Source of the DNA: Acinetobacter sp. P8-3-8
GTDB taxonomy: Bacteria > Pseudomonadota > Gammaproteobacteria > Pseudomonadales > Moraxellaceae
DNA length: 39,130 nt
NCBI RefSeq assembly: GCF_000214135.1
Contig: NZ_AFIE01000033.1
Coordinates: 1 to 39,130 of the forward strand
Direction of reading: 5' to 3'
A model generated the notes under the pieces. That model saw nothing but the letters and a program-made list of their open reading frames with translations, ran no database searches and was not told the DNA's origin. The translations under genes and the position numbers were made by a program. This document shows positions 1 through 7,810 of the stretch, one piece after another; the first letter of the stretch is position 1, and every line of letters begins with the position of its first letter.

Positions 1-206
1 GAGGTATAGGGCTTATGATAGAGATAGAGTTAGATAATGAAATAATAGATATAGCAGAGCAAATATTAATGAAGTTTAATATTTTGATTAACATAACAAA
101 TAGTAAAGTAATTAGATTATTACCCTCATTTTTAATTACTGAGGATGATATTCATTATTTTTGTGATAGTTTATATGATTTTATAAAAAATACTCATGAT
201 CAATGA
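1..206 (+). CDS. Class III PLP-dependent aminotransferase, C-terminal end (gene cut by window edge)
   Basis: The reading frame is open from the first base and ends with TGA at 204-206. Upstream of the first ATG (base 15) the same frame reads G-I-G-L-M-I-E-I-E-L. This matches the conserved 'GxGLMxGIEL' strand near the C-terminus of acetylornithine/ornithine-type class III aminotransferases. The tail 'LLPSFLITEDDIHYF' matches the usual 'LxPPLxITxEEID' end of the family. So this is the last roughly 67 codons of a longer gene, not a free-standing 63-residue protein. The PLP lysine and the rest of the fold lie outside the window, so the substrate cannot be judged. It sits 10 bp before the oxygenase gene, whose ribosome binding site overlaps its stop, which suggests one operon. 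Confidence 0.75.
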   Translation, partial: GIGLMIEIELDNEIIDIAEQILMKFNILINITNSKVIRLLPSFLITEDDIHYFCDSLYDFIKNTHDQ

Positions 207-216
207 GGAGAGAATA

Positions 217-1185
217 ATGAATAATTTTTTAATCGATAATATTTCAAATCATGGCAATAACTCAATTAAAGTTTTATCAACCATTCATCATAGCTGGCGA
301 CAGCGTTCAATAGTTGGTAAAGAACCACCTGATTATTTGAAGTACGACATTAATAAACCTGATTTTATAGAAGAGTTACTTCCATTTTCTGATCATTATG
401 TTTTTAAAGAGTTGAATGATTTGAATAAGAGCCGAGTATTGAGTTGTGGTTGGTTGATTTACAATCAAAAAACAGTTTGCATCGAGAGTGATATTGTTAC
501 ACCAAGCTGTAATGATATTTTAAACAATAAAATACCCGGATTGTCATCGCCGATTATTCATAAATTGGTTTGCGAAACTTTAGTTGATGAAGCTTTTCAT
601 ATTCTATTGGTCAAAAATGCAAACTTAATTTGCCAATATAAACGTGATTTGAAAAATATAACATTAGGAGATTTTTCTTTAAAAAATAATTTGCAACATG
701 AACAGCAAAATTATCAGCAAGAATGGCAAAAGATATTGATTCAATTGGCCACATCGATTGTTTCAGAAATTTTTGTCAGTGATTATTTAGATCAATTGAG
801 TTCAAATAATGAGATTCAACCTTTTAATAAGGCCACTGTTTCTGCACATAGGAGCGATGAATTAGCACATTCCAAAATTTTTACAGAAATTACCAAACAG
901 ATGGTGATTAAGCTGGACGATATTCAAAAAGAATTCTTAGTCAAAATGTTAGCTCAATCTGTTTTGTGGTTTGCAAATAAAGACTTTGATTTATGGAATA
1001 GAGTGTTAGTTCAGTTAAATATTAAAAACAATAGAGTCTTAATCAATGATTGTCGTGCAAACAATGAAATTGGACTGGATAAAATCGATTGTAGTGACTT
1101 AATTGAGCTATGTAAAAACGTCGGTCTTTTTGATAAAGATTCATCAAAACAAATTTTCTCCGATTTAAATATCAAAATACAATAA
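217..1185 (+). CDS. AurF-family non-heme diiron oxygenase
   Basis: This is a 322-residue protein. The start at 217 is chosen because GAGGAG (205-210) lies six bases upstream; an upstream in-frame ATG at 196 lacks such a site. Residues line up with the seven metal ligands of p-aminobenzoate N-oxygenase AurF, including exact spacings: E90, then 35 residues on E125 with H128 (ExxH), then E184, and 27 residues later H211-xxx-E215-xx-H218. Known AurF relatives oxidise arylamines to nitro groups or perform other O2-dependent amine or carbon oxidations in natural-product pathways. The substrate here is unknown. It lies between an aminotransferase and a glutamine amidotransferase, so an amine or amino acid substrate is a reasonable inference. 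The fold assignment is strong; the reaction is open. Confidence 0.8.
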   Translation: MNNFLIDNISNHGNNSIKVLSTIHHSWRQRSIVGKEPPDYLKYDINKPDFIEELLPFSDHYVFKELNDLNKSRVLSCGWLIYNQKTVCIESDIVTPSCNDILNNKIPGLSSPIIHKLVCETLVDEAFHILLVKNANLICQYKRDLKNITLGDFSLKNNLQHEQQNYQQEWQKILIQLATSIVSEIFVSDYLDQLSSNNEIQPFNKATVSAHRSDELAHSKIFTEITKQMVIKLDDIQKEFLVKMLAQSVLWFANKDFDLWNRVLVQLNIKNNRVLINDCRANNEIGLDKIDCSDLIELCKNVGLFDKDSSKQIFSDLNIKIQ

Positions 1186-1194
1186 GGAACGCCA

Positions 1195-1893
1195 ATGAAA
1201 ACAATTAATGTAGTTCAGCATTTAGGTTTTGAAGATTTAGGAATATTTTCTGATGTTCTACAAGCCCATGATTATAGTATTCATTATTTTCAAGCGGGTG
1301 TGGATGATTTAACGCCTGCTTTTATTTCGAAAGCGCCACTATTCATCCTTGGTGGTCCAATCGGTGTATATGAAGTGGATACTTATCCATTTCTAAATGT
1401 AGAAATAGCATTGCTCAAACAGCGCTTAGATCAAAATTATGCAACCTTTGGGATTTGTTTAGGTGCTCAATTGATTGCTGATGCACTTGGCGCAAATGTA
1501 TATGCAGGGCATCACAAAGAAATTGGCTGGAGCACATTACAAATCAGTGACTTAGGGCTTGCATCGCCATTACGGTTTTTAGATGGTAAACATGTTTTAC
1601 ATTGGCATGGAGATACGTTTGATTTACCGACACAGGGAGCACATTTAGCAAGCTCAGATTATTATCAGAATCAGGCCTTCTGTATTGGACGTCATATCTT
1701 AGCTGTTCAATTTCACCCAGAAGTCAATTATAAGGAGATTGAAAAATGGTTAATTGGACATACCTGTGAATTAAATAAAGCCAATATTGATATTCATAAA
1801 TTAAGGCAGGATGCATTGCTTTATGGTGAAGAATTAACCCAAGCTGGGCAATTAATGTTGAAAGATTGGTTAAATAATTTAAGTTCCATATAA
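1195..1893 (+). CDS. Class I glutamine amidotransferase (GMP synthase-like, stand-alone)
   Basis: This 232-residue protein is a triad glutamine amidotransferase. The nucleophile elbow G-I-C-L-G-A-Q places the catalytic cysteine at C88. The motif Q-F-H-P-E gives H174 and E176. The early 'LGGPIGVYE' loop (52-60) is the oxyanion-hole segment found in GuaA-like amidotransferases. No synthetase domain is attached. It could hydrolyse glutamine (or gamma-glutamyl compounds, as in the PuuD branch) and pass ammonia to a partner, or act as a stand-alone hydrolase. It starts 9 bp after the diiron oxygenase with AAGGA before its ATG, so it is almost certainly co-transcribed. The link to that enzyme's pathway is inferred from position only. 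Confidence 0.8.
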   Translation: MKTINVVQHLGFEDLGIFSDVLQAHDYSIHYFQAGVDDLTPAFISKAPLFILGGPIGVYEVDTYPFLNVEIALLKQRLDQNYATFGICLGAQLIADALGANVYAGHHKEIGWSTLQISDLGLASPLRFLDGKHVLHWHGDTFDLPTQGAHLASSDYYQNQAFCIGRHILAVQFHPEVNYKEIEKWLIGHTCELNKANIDIHKLRQDALLYGEELTQAGQLMLKDWLNNLSSI

Positions 1894-1901
1894 TGTGAAC
1901 C

Positions 1902-3236
1902 TTGCCCATTAGAATTGATATTATTATGCAAATTCAAGGAAAGAATGCCAAAGAAATACAAGAGAGTATTCGATTTCTTATTTCACAAGGTGTTTATCAG
2001 GAAGGAGACACCTTGCCTAATATTCGAGAGTTGGCAAAGCACTTAAACGTCAATCGTAATACAATTTCTACTGCATATACGGCTTTAGCGAAACTCGGAG
2101 TAATTCAAACCAATAAACGTTTAGGAACTCAAGTAAGTTATTCTAAATCACGTGGTGGTGAAGGGAGTCAAAATAATATAAACCCTGAACTGATTGATAT
2201 TGCGCATGGAAATCCAAATCGTGATTTACTTCCAAATCTCCAATCTTTAAATTTCCAAAGTGCCCGTATGGGGTTGTATGGGGAGGAGATATATGATGAA
2301 CAATTAAAAAAATATGCTGAAACGAATATTTTTTCAGATCTTATGAGCATTCATTCAGATGCACGTTTAGCATTATCATACGGCGCAATTGATGGAATTG
2401 AGCGTATTCTCTCTGCATATTTATTGGCTCAAGATCATGTTGCTATTGAAAACCCTGGTTTTATTAATAGTATAAAAATTCTTGAAAATAATCATTTTCA
2501 AATACATTCGATTCGAGTTAATCATGCTGGTTTTAATCTTGAAGATATTGAAAATGCCTTAAATAAAAATGTCAAAGCGTTGATTATTACACCTCGAGCG
2601 CATAATCCAACGGGTTATAGTTTGAATGAAAGTGAAGCGACAGCAATTAAAAATATTTTAAGTCATTATCCAAATACTTTGGTTTTAATTGATGATCATT
2701 TTTCACTCATTTCTAATGCTGAGTATCATCATATTATTCCAGAAACGACGAAAAATTGGGCTGTTCTTCGCTCTGTGTCTAAATATTTAGGTCCTGATTT
2801 ACGTTTTTGTTTTATTTGTTGTGATCCTTATACGTCTTTGTTGTTAGAAAAGAAAATGAATTCTGGTACAACATGGGTGAGTCATTTACTACAAAATATT
2901 GTGTATCAATTACTAACAACAGAAAAATTTGAACAGCACTTGGAACAAGTGAAGCAATATTATTCAGATAAAAATAATATTTTTGTAAATTTGATGCATG
3001 AAAATAAACTGCAATGTGCCATGCAATTTGATGGTTTAAATGTTTGGTTAGAGCTTGATACACCGCAATATTATGCGAAAGCACTACGAGAGAAAGGTTG
3101 GCTTGTACGTACAGGTGAGGATTTTTTTGTAGATAATACTCAATTCGGTTTACGCATTACATTATCGGATTTAACTGATCAAGATATAGAGCAATTGGTG
3201 AATGATCTCGCTGAGATGATAGAAAAATTGGGCTAG
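1902..3236 (+). CDS. MocR-type GntR/aminotransferase-fold transcriptional regulator
   Basis: A winged-helix GntR domain occupies about residues 10-80 ('LPNIRELAKHLNVNRNTIS' is the recognition region). It is fused to a large aminotransferase-like domain. The 'SVSKYLGPDLR' motif carries the probable PLP-binding lysine at about K294, and 'PRAHNPTG' is the usual PLP-site loop. MocR proteins sense PLP-linked ligands (amino acids, GABA, vitamin B6) and often control adjacent operons. The frame opens with TTG at 1902, and an ATG at 1926 is an alternative; neither has a convincing Shine-Dalgarno sequence, so the start is uncertain. The gene follows the amidotransferase by 8 bp on the same strand, so it probably regulates, and is part of, the block at the left edge. 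Confidence 0.85.
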   Translation: MPIRIDIIMQIQGKNAKEIQESIRFLISQGVYQEGDTLPNIRELAKHLNVNRNTISTAYTALAKLGVIQTNKRLGTQVSYSKSRGGEGSQNNINPELIDIAHGNPNRDLLPNLQSLNFQSARMGLYGEEIYDEQLKKYAETNIFSDLMSIHSDARLALSYGAIDGIERILSAYLLAQDHVAIENPGFINSIKILENNHFQIHSIRVNHAGFNLEDIENALNKNVKALIITPRAHNPTGYSLNESEATAIKNILSHYPNTLVLIDDHFSLISNAEYHHIIPETTKNWAVLRSVSKYLGPDLRFCFICCDPYTSLLLEKKMNSGTTWVSHLLQNIVYQLLTTEKFEQHLEQVKQYYSDKNNIFVNLMHENKLQCAMQFDGLNVWLELDTPQYYAKALREKGWLVRTGEDFFVDNTQFGLRITLSDLTDQDIEQLVNDLAEMIEKLG

Positions 3237-3390
3237 AATAGCGAAAAAGATGAAGCCCTGTCTAACTCAGTTTATGGTTTTTTAATATTTATTTTTGAAC
3301 GAAGAAAAACCAAAATTTCTGCGCTAATTTTTACAATGAAAGCTTTGCAATGCTATCATACGCTCTTGTTTGAAACCTGTCGTGAGTGCC
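3237..3390 (+). promoter_or_regulatory. Candidate tsaE promoter
   Basis: A sigma70-like promoter is visible with -35 TTTACA (3330-3335) and -10 TATCAT (3354-3359), separated by 18 bp. The transcription start would fall near 3366. The -35 box overlaps a 12-mer, GCGCTAATTTTT (3321-3332), whose reverse complement occurs twice in tandem inside tsaE. No gene is seen in this gap. It separates the AT-rich accessory block from housekeeping genes. Confidence 0.4.
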
Positions 3391-3861
3391 ATGCAATATT
3401 CATGTAAATTAAGCCTAAGCAATGAATTAGATACGCAAAAATTAGCGCAAAAATTAGCGCAACATATTGCAGAAGGCGTGATTTATCTGATTGGTGACTT
3501 AGGTGCAGGTAAAACAACACTGAGCCGTTATTGGTTACAAAATTTAGGGCATCAGGGTGCAGTGAAAAGCCCAACGTATACACTTGTAGAGCCGTATAAT
3601 ATTGCTGGAAAAGATATTTTTCACTTTGATTTGTATCGCTTAAATGATCCCTATGAACTTGAATTAATGGGTATTCGTGACTATTTAGATGTGCAAAATG
3701 CGCTATTTTTATTTGAATGGCCATCCAAAGGTGGTGAGGAAATACCTCAGGCAGATCATGTAATTGATATTCAAAAAACAGATGACGAAATGGTTCGTGA
3801 AGTCACAATTACCAGTCATTCAGCGGAATTGATGACAGCCCTACAAGATTTTAACCAGTAA
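3391..3861 (+). CDS. tsaE: tRNA threonylcarbamoyladenosine biosynthesis ATPase TsaE
   Basis: TsaE is the small ATPase that works with TsaB and TsaD to make the t6A modification at position 37 of ANN-decoding tRNAs. The Walker A loop 'GDLGAGKTT' lies at about residues 35-43. The family motifs 'SPTYTLVEPY' and 'FHFDLYRL' follow, and 'FEWPSKG' marks the C-terminal part. The ATG at 3391 gives 156 residues, the usual family length. Longer in-frame options (GTG 3382, TTG 3370) exist but would start almost at the predicted transcription start. A perfect 12-bp tandem duplication (3435-3458) encodes the repeated K-L-A-Q near the N-terminus. It stands alone between the accessory block and mutL. Confidence 0.9.
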   Translation: MQYSCKLSLSNELDTQKLAQKLAQHIAEGVIYLIGDLGAGKTTLSRYWLQNLGHQGAVKSPTYTLVEPYNIAGKDIFHFDLYRLNDPYELELMGIRDYLDVQNALFLFEWPSKGGEEIPQADHVIDIQKTDDEMVREVTITSHSAELMTALQDFNQ

Positions 3862-3903
3862 AATGATGGCTTGAATGATTGTTTGAATGACTATTTAGAA
3901 AGG

Positions 3904-3932
3904 TTGATTTTAAATATTGTATTTAAAATCAA
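3904..3932. terminator. Perfect AT-rich hairpin after tsaE
   Basis: Arms TTGATTTTAAATA (3904-3916) and TATTTAAAATCAA (3920-3932) are perfectly complementary over 13 bp around a 3-nt loop. It lies 42 bp after the tsaE stop. There is no clean T-tract behind it and the stem is almost all A/T, so it may be a weak terminator or a protein-binding palindrome. A second inverted repeat, CATAAAAAC (4008-4016) with GTTTTTATG (4024-4032), lies just before mutL. Confidence 0.4.
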
Positions 3933-4063
3933 TTAAATATCATTGAGTTGAAATGATTAAGTCGCTTAATGTAGCCGTTACAAAACAAGATGAATAGAAT
4001 ACCAAACCATAAAAACTTTCTATGTTTTTATGATTGTTTATGGTCATGATTTAGGTTGATTGA

Positions 4064-6130
4064 ATGCAACGAGAAAATATCAGTTTAAGACGTATCCAAA
4101 CTTTAGATCCTGCATTAGCAAACCAAATTGCAGCAGGTGAGGTGATTGAACGTCCATCGTCAGTGGTCAAAGAATTACTTGAAAATTCAATTGATGCGGG
4201 TGCTACAGAACTGATTATTCGTGTAGCGCAAGGTGGTAGTACGCTCATAGAAATCATTGATAATGGTCGTGGTATTCATGCAGAAGATCTCGCATTATCA
4301 GTAACAAGACATGCCACCAGTAAAATTCAATCTGCTGAAGAGTTGCAGGCAATTGTAAGCTTAGGATTTCGAGGGGAAGCATTGGCTTCGATTGCTGCTG
4401 TTTCACGTCTTACCTTGACCAGTAGTCAGGATGACTCAGGTATTGGCTATCAACTTGAAGTCAATGGTACAGCTTTTGATCATCAAGATATTCAAGCCGT
4501 TGCAGCACAGCAAGGTACACATATTCGTATTCAGGATTTGTTTTTTAATGTGCCTGCGCGACGCAAATTTTTAAAAAAACCAAGCACTGAATTTGGGCAT
4601 ATTGAAGAAATTGTACGTCGTATGGCGTTGACACATTTCGATATTCGATTTGTATTGGAACATAATGAAAATATTCGCCTGAACTTACCGATTGCAGACA
4701 GTGGTGAATTGCGCTTTCAGCGAGTGCAGCAATTGTTAGGTCGTCAATTTACTGAAAATGCCTATTGGATTGATGCGGACAGTATCAATATGCGTATATC
4801 AGGTTGGTTAGGGCATCCTTCAGATGCGCGCGCGCAAGCCGATTTGCAGTATGTTTATGTGAATGGTCGTATTGTCAAAGATAAAACCATTTCGCATGCT
4901 TTACGCATGGCCTATGACGGTATTTTACATGGTCATCAACAATCCGCTTATTTGTTATTTTTAGAAGTTGATCCTGAAAATATTGATGTTAATGTTCACC
5001 CGACGAAACATGAAATTCGGTTTTTAAATCAACGTGAAGTACATGAATTTGTACGTCACTATGCCAAAGAAACCCTTGCTCAATTCCAAACAGCAACAGC
5101 AGAACTCTCATCGGCAATGAAACAGGATGAGCAAGCTTCTGCATGGCAAGCGGCTCAACCACGTTATCAAGAACAATTTCAATTACATCGTGATGCAACG
5201 AATCAGCAAGTAAGTGACTATTCAAGTGCGCAAAATGAAAATAGCCTAAGCAATACTGATGTTTCACGAGGTCATGAATTTTCCAATGATGGTTTAACTG
5301 ATTTTCATTCAAATGCACCACAAACTGTGCATTATCAGCATCAAAATCAGCAACAGTATAAAGGCACACAGCAACTCAATAATGCATTGAAAAGCTATTT
5401 AGCCCCTTTACGTGGATTTGATTCAGCAACTCCAAATCATACGCAACAGAATACTGAAAATGGCGCACAAGGTTTAAGCGATCAAGAATCCTATAATCGC
5501 TCAGTGCAAGCCATTTCCCAGCAGAATCCATCTCCAATCGATGAATATCCATTGGGAATAGCCATTGCACAGCTTCATGCAATTTACATCCTTGCGCAAA
5601 ATACCGAAGGTTTAATTATTGTTGATATGCATGCAGCACATGAACGTATTTTATTGCAACAAATGAAGTTAGCTTGGGATAAACCTGAGTTTTGGACATC
5701 GCAACAATTACTTATTCCAAAAGTAATTTCGATTACACGTATGCAAGCCACTCGTATTGATGAACTAAAACCTCAATTGGAAAGATTGGGGCTGGATATC
5801 GACCAATATGGTGATGAACAAGTGATTGTTCGTGGTGTACCTGCGATATTGCATAAAGCTGATTTTGATTCGTTAGTTCCTGAATTATTAAATGATTTAG
5901 ATCCAAACGATGAAGCTCAGGCATTGCAACAAAAGCGTGATCATATTTTGGCAGGCATGGCATGTCATGGTGCGGTCAGAGCACACCGTGTGCTTAGCCT
6001 TTCTGAAATGAATGCATTATTGCGTCAAATGGAACAAACAGAATTTGCCAGTCAATGTAATCATGGTCGCCCAACTTGGCGTGCTTTTCCATTGACTCAA
6101 TTAGATAAATTATTTGCTCGAGGAGAGTAA
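4064..6130 (+). CDS. mutL: DNA mismatch repair protein MutL
   Basis: MutL couples MutS mismatch recognition to strand removal. The N-terminal GHKL ATPase motifs are all present: 'IAAGEVIERP', 'DNGRGI', 'ATSKI' and 'LGFRGEAL'. The S5-like domain contains 'YVNGR' and 'VDVNVHPTKHEIRF'. A long Q/N/S-rich linker (about residues 340-490) leads to the C-terminal dimerisation domain with 'ACHGAVRAH' and 'CNHGRPTW'. The region matching the MutL endonuclease signature DQHA(X)2E(X)4E reads D521-M-H523-A-A-H-E527-R-I-L-L-Q532, so the last acidic position is glutamine. Length (688 aa) is normal for the family with this linker. miaA follows 6 bp after the stop, as in the conserved mutL-miaA-hfq order. Confidence 0.97.
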   Translation: MQRENISLRRIQTLDPALANQIAAGEVIERPSSVVKELLENSIDAGATELIIRVAQGGSTLIEIIDNGRGIHAEDLALSVTRHATSKIQSAEELQAIVSLGFRGEALASIAAVSRLTLTSSQDDSGIGYQLEVNGTAFDHQDIQAVAAQQGTHIRIQDLFFNVPARRKFLKKPSTEFGHIEEIVRRMALTHFDIRFVLEHNENIRLNLPIADSGELRFQRVQQLLGRQFTENAYWIDADSINMRISGWLGHPSDARAQADLQYVYVNGRIVKDKTISHALRMAYDGILHGHQQSAYLLFLEVDPENIDVNVHPTKHEIRFLNQREVHEFVRHYAKETLAQFQTATAELSSAMKQDEQASAWQAAQPRYQEQFQLHRDATNQQVSDYSSAQNENSLSNTDVSRGHEFSNDGLTDFHSNAPQTVHYQHQNQQQYKGTQQLNNALKSYLAPLRGFDSATPNHTQQNTENGAQGLSDQESYNRSVQAISQQNPSPIDEYPLGIAIAQLHAIYILAQNTEGLIIVDMHAAHERILLQQMKLAWDKPEFWTSQQLLIPKVISITRMQATRIDELKPQLERLGLDIDQYGDEQVIVRGVPAILHKADFDSLVPELLNDLDPNDEAQALQQKRDHILAGMACHGAVRAHRVLSLSEMNALLRQMEQTEFASQCNHGRPTWRAFPLTQLDKLFARGE

Positions 6131-6136
6131 TTGTAC

Positions 6137-7081
6137 ATGTCAAATCAATTGCCCGTCATCAATTTAATGGGACCGACTGCAAGCGGTAAAACGGCTTTGG
6201 CATGTGAATTATACGAACACGGTAATTATGAGCTGATTTCCGTTGATTCTGCGCTTGTTTTTAAAGATATGGATATTGGTACAGCTAAACCTTCAAAAGC
6301 TGAACAGGAGCGTTATCCGCATCATTTGATTGATATTATTACACCACTTGAAGTTTATTCTGCGGCTGAGTTTGTTGAAGATGCATCTCGTTTGATTGAT
6401 GACATACATGCACGTGGTAAAACCCCAATTTTGGTTGGTGGAACAATGTTGTATTTCAAAGCCTTGCTTGAAGGTTTGGCAACTAATTTACCTAGTGCGG
6501 ACTACGACATTCGAGCAGCGATTGAATTGAAAGGCGAAACCCAAGGTTGGCAGGCGGTTTATGATGAATTAAAAGCGGTTGATCCACTGGCGGGCGAGAA
6601 ATTTAAGGTGAGTGATAAGCAGCGAATTATTCGTGCATTGGAAGTGTATAAAATCACAGGACGCCCAATTACACAGTTACAAGCTGAACAACCTCAAAAG
6701 CAACCATACCGTTACAATTTTCATAATTATGCATTGCTACCAGACCGTGTAGAATTGCATAAACGTATCGAGATGCGTTTGGAAAAAATGTGGGAAATCG
6801 GATTTTTAAATGAGGTGGAGAATCTTATGAAAAAATACGATCTCGATGAAAATTTGCCTGCTTTTCGCTCTGTTGGTTATCGTCAAGCTATTGATTTCTT
6901 AAAAAACAGTGATAAAAGTCAAGAAAATTATCAAGAAATGTGTGATAAGGCTTTATTTGCGACACGACAATTAGCCAAACGTCAATACACTTGGTTGCGT
7001 TCTTTGCAAGAATTGCATCATTTTAAAACTTTTTTTACGATAAAGCAGGCGCAAGAAGACTTGCGAAACTTATACGGATAA
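6137..7081 (+). CDS. miaA: tRNA dimethylallyltransferase MiaA
   Basis: MiaA transfers a dimethylallyl group to A37 of tRNAs that read codons starting with U. The P-loop '[11 protein letters not shown]' is near the N-terminus. '[18 protein letters not shown]' is the dimethylallyl-diphosphate and substrate loop, and '[15 protein letters not shown]' and '[14 protein letters not shown]' are typical family motifs. The ATG at 6137 is preferred over a TTG at 6131 because AGGAGAG (6121-6127) is nine bases upstream; that gives 314 residues. The ribosome binding site lies inside the end of mutL, so the two genes are translationally close and probably share a transcript. Confidence 0.97.
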   Translation: MSNQLPVINLMGPTASGKTALACELYEHGNYELISVDSALVFKDMDIGTAKPSKAEQERYPHHLIDIITPLEVYSAAEFVEDASRLIDDIHARGKTPILVGGTMLYFKALLEGLATNLPSADYDIRAAIELKGETQGWQAVYDELKAVDPLAGEKFKVSDKQRIIRALEVYKITGRPITQLQAEQPQKQPYRYNFHNYALLPDRVELHKRIEMRLEKMWEIGFLNEVENLMKKYDLDENLPAFRSVGYRQAIDFLKNSDKSQENYQEMCDKALFATRQLAKRQYTWLRSLQELHHFKTFFTIKQAQEDLRNLYG

Positions 7082-7094
7082 AGCAAAATTTAAC

Positions 7095-7142
7095 AACTAT
7101 CTTTTTTATAAATTTTAATTGAAAAATAAAGATAGTTTTTGC
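7095..7142 (+). terminator. Candidate terminator/attenuator between miaA and hfq
   Basis: AACTATCTTT (7095-7104) pairs with AAAGATAGTT (7128-7137), and TTTTTGC follows. The loop is long (23 nt) and AT-rich. It could end or attenuate the mutL-miaA transcript just ahead of hfq. The stretch between it and the hfq start (7138-7171) also contains a run of T before the TGGAG ribosome binding site. Confidence 0.4.
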
Positions 7143-7171
7143 GCTGATTTTAATTTTTTTTGGAGTATAAA

Positions 7172-7687
7172 ATGTCTAAAGGTCAAACTTTACAAGATCC
7201 GTTCTTAAATTCTCTCCGTAAAGAACGTATTCCTGTTTCTATTTTTCTTGTAAACGGTATCAAATTACAAGGTCATATTGAATCTTTCGACCAATACGTT
7301 GTTTTGTTGAAAAATACTGTAAGCCAAATGGTTTATAAGCATGCGATTTCAACTGTAGTACCTGCACGTAACCCTCGTCCTGCTGGCGCTCCTGCTGGTG
7401 CTCAAGGCGCTGCTGGTGGCTTCGGTGGTCAAGCTGGCGGCTTTGGTGGTGGTCAACAAGGCGGTTTTGGTGGTCAACAAGGCAGTTTTGGTGGTCAAGG
7501 TGGTTTCGGTAGCCAAGGTGGTTTCGGTGGTCAAGGTGGCTTCGGTAGCCAAGGTGGCTTCGGTGGTCAAGGTGGCTTCGGTGGTCAAGGTGGCTTCGGT
7601 GGTCAAGGTGGCTTCGGTGGTCAAGGTACTGACTTCGGTGGCGAAACTAAATTTGAAGATTCACAAGAAGATGAAAACAATCGTTAA
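7172..7687 (+). CDS. hfq: RNA chaperone Hfq with extended glycine-rich C-terminus
   Basis: Hfq forms a hexameric Sm ring that pairs small RNAs with mRNAs. The Sm core (about residues 1-66) has the diagnostic '[20 protein letters not shown]', '[17 protein letters not shown]' and 'YKHAIST' motifs. The start at 7172 follows TGGAG (7161-7165). The C-terminal half, beyond about residue 75, is a low-complexity [12 protein letters not shown] repeat ending in an acidic tail, giving 171 residues instead of about 100 in E. coli. Long glycine-rich Hfq tails are known in Moraxellaceae, which supports assignment to Acinetobacter. The tail is probably disordered and may influence RNA release or condensation, but that is inference. 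A strong terminator follows. Confidence 0.97.
   Translation: MSKGQTLQDPFLNSLRKERIPVSIFLVNGIKLQGHIESFDQYVVLLKNTVSQMVYKHAISTVVPARNPRPAGAPAGAQGAAGGFGGQAGGFGGGQQGGFGGQQGSFGGQGGFGSQGGFGGQGGFGSQGGFGGQGGFGGQGGFGGQGGFGGQGTDFGGETKFEDSQEDENNR
7410..7626 (+). repeat. In-frame 18-bp tandem repeats in the hfq tail
   Basis: Repeats of GGTGGYTTCGGTRGYCAA (Y = T/C, R = A/G) encode the hexapeptide GGFG(G/S)Q. The most regular part runs from about 7498 to 7626, with at least six near-identical units, and more diverged copies lie before it. The unit is a multiple of three, so gain or loss of copies would keep the frame. The + and - shadow frames here are also open because of the repeat and should not be read as genes. 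Confidence 0.9.
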
Positions 7688-7714
7688 TTTTTGATTGTAA
7701 GATCTAATTGTATG

Positions 7715-7741
7715 AAAGACGCCTTAATGGCGTCTTTTTTT
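7715..7741 (+). terminator. Intrinsic terminator after hfq
   Basis: AAAGACGCC (7715-7723) and GGCGTCTTT (7729-7737) form a perfect 9-bp stem with a 5-nt loop, followed by a T-run. It is a strong rho-independent terminator 27 bp past the hfq stop. Confidence 0.92.
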
Positions 7742-7810
7742 GTACTTAGTTTTTAAATAAGTGAATATTTGCGTATTCCTAACTCAAGATAAAGCGATGC
7801 GATTAGATAA

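Noticed and set aside
15-206. A 63-codon open frame that could be a small free-standing gene
   Set aside because: The frame stays open to the window edge and the residues before the ATG match the class III aminotransferase end, so it is the tail of a longer gene.
7410-7626. Regular repeats suggestive of a CRISPR array
   Set aside because: The units are contiguous without spacers and code for GGFGGQ in frame with Hfq.
7349-7694. Open frames on both strands across the hfq tail, Thr/Ala-rich or Val/Lys-rich
   Set aside because: They arise from the 18-bp repeat read in other frames, with no ribosome binding site or recognisable domain.
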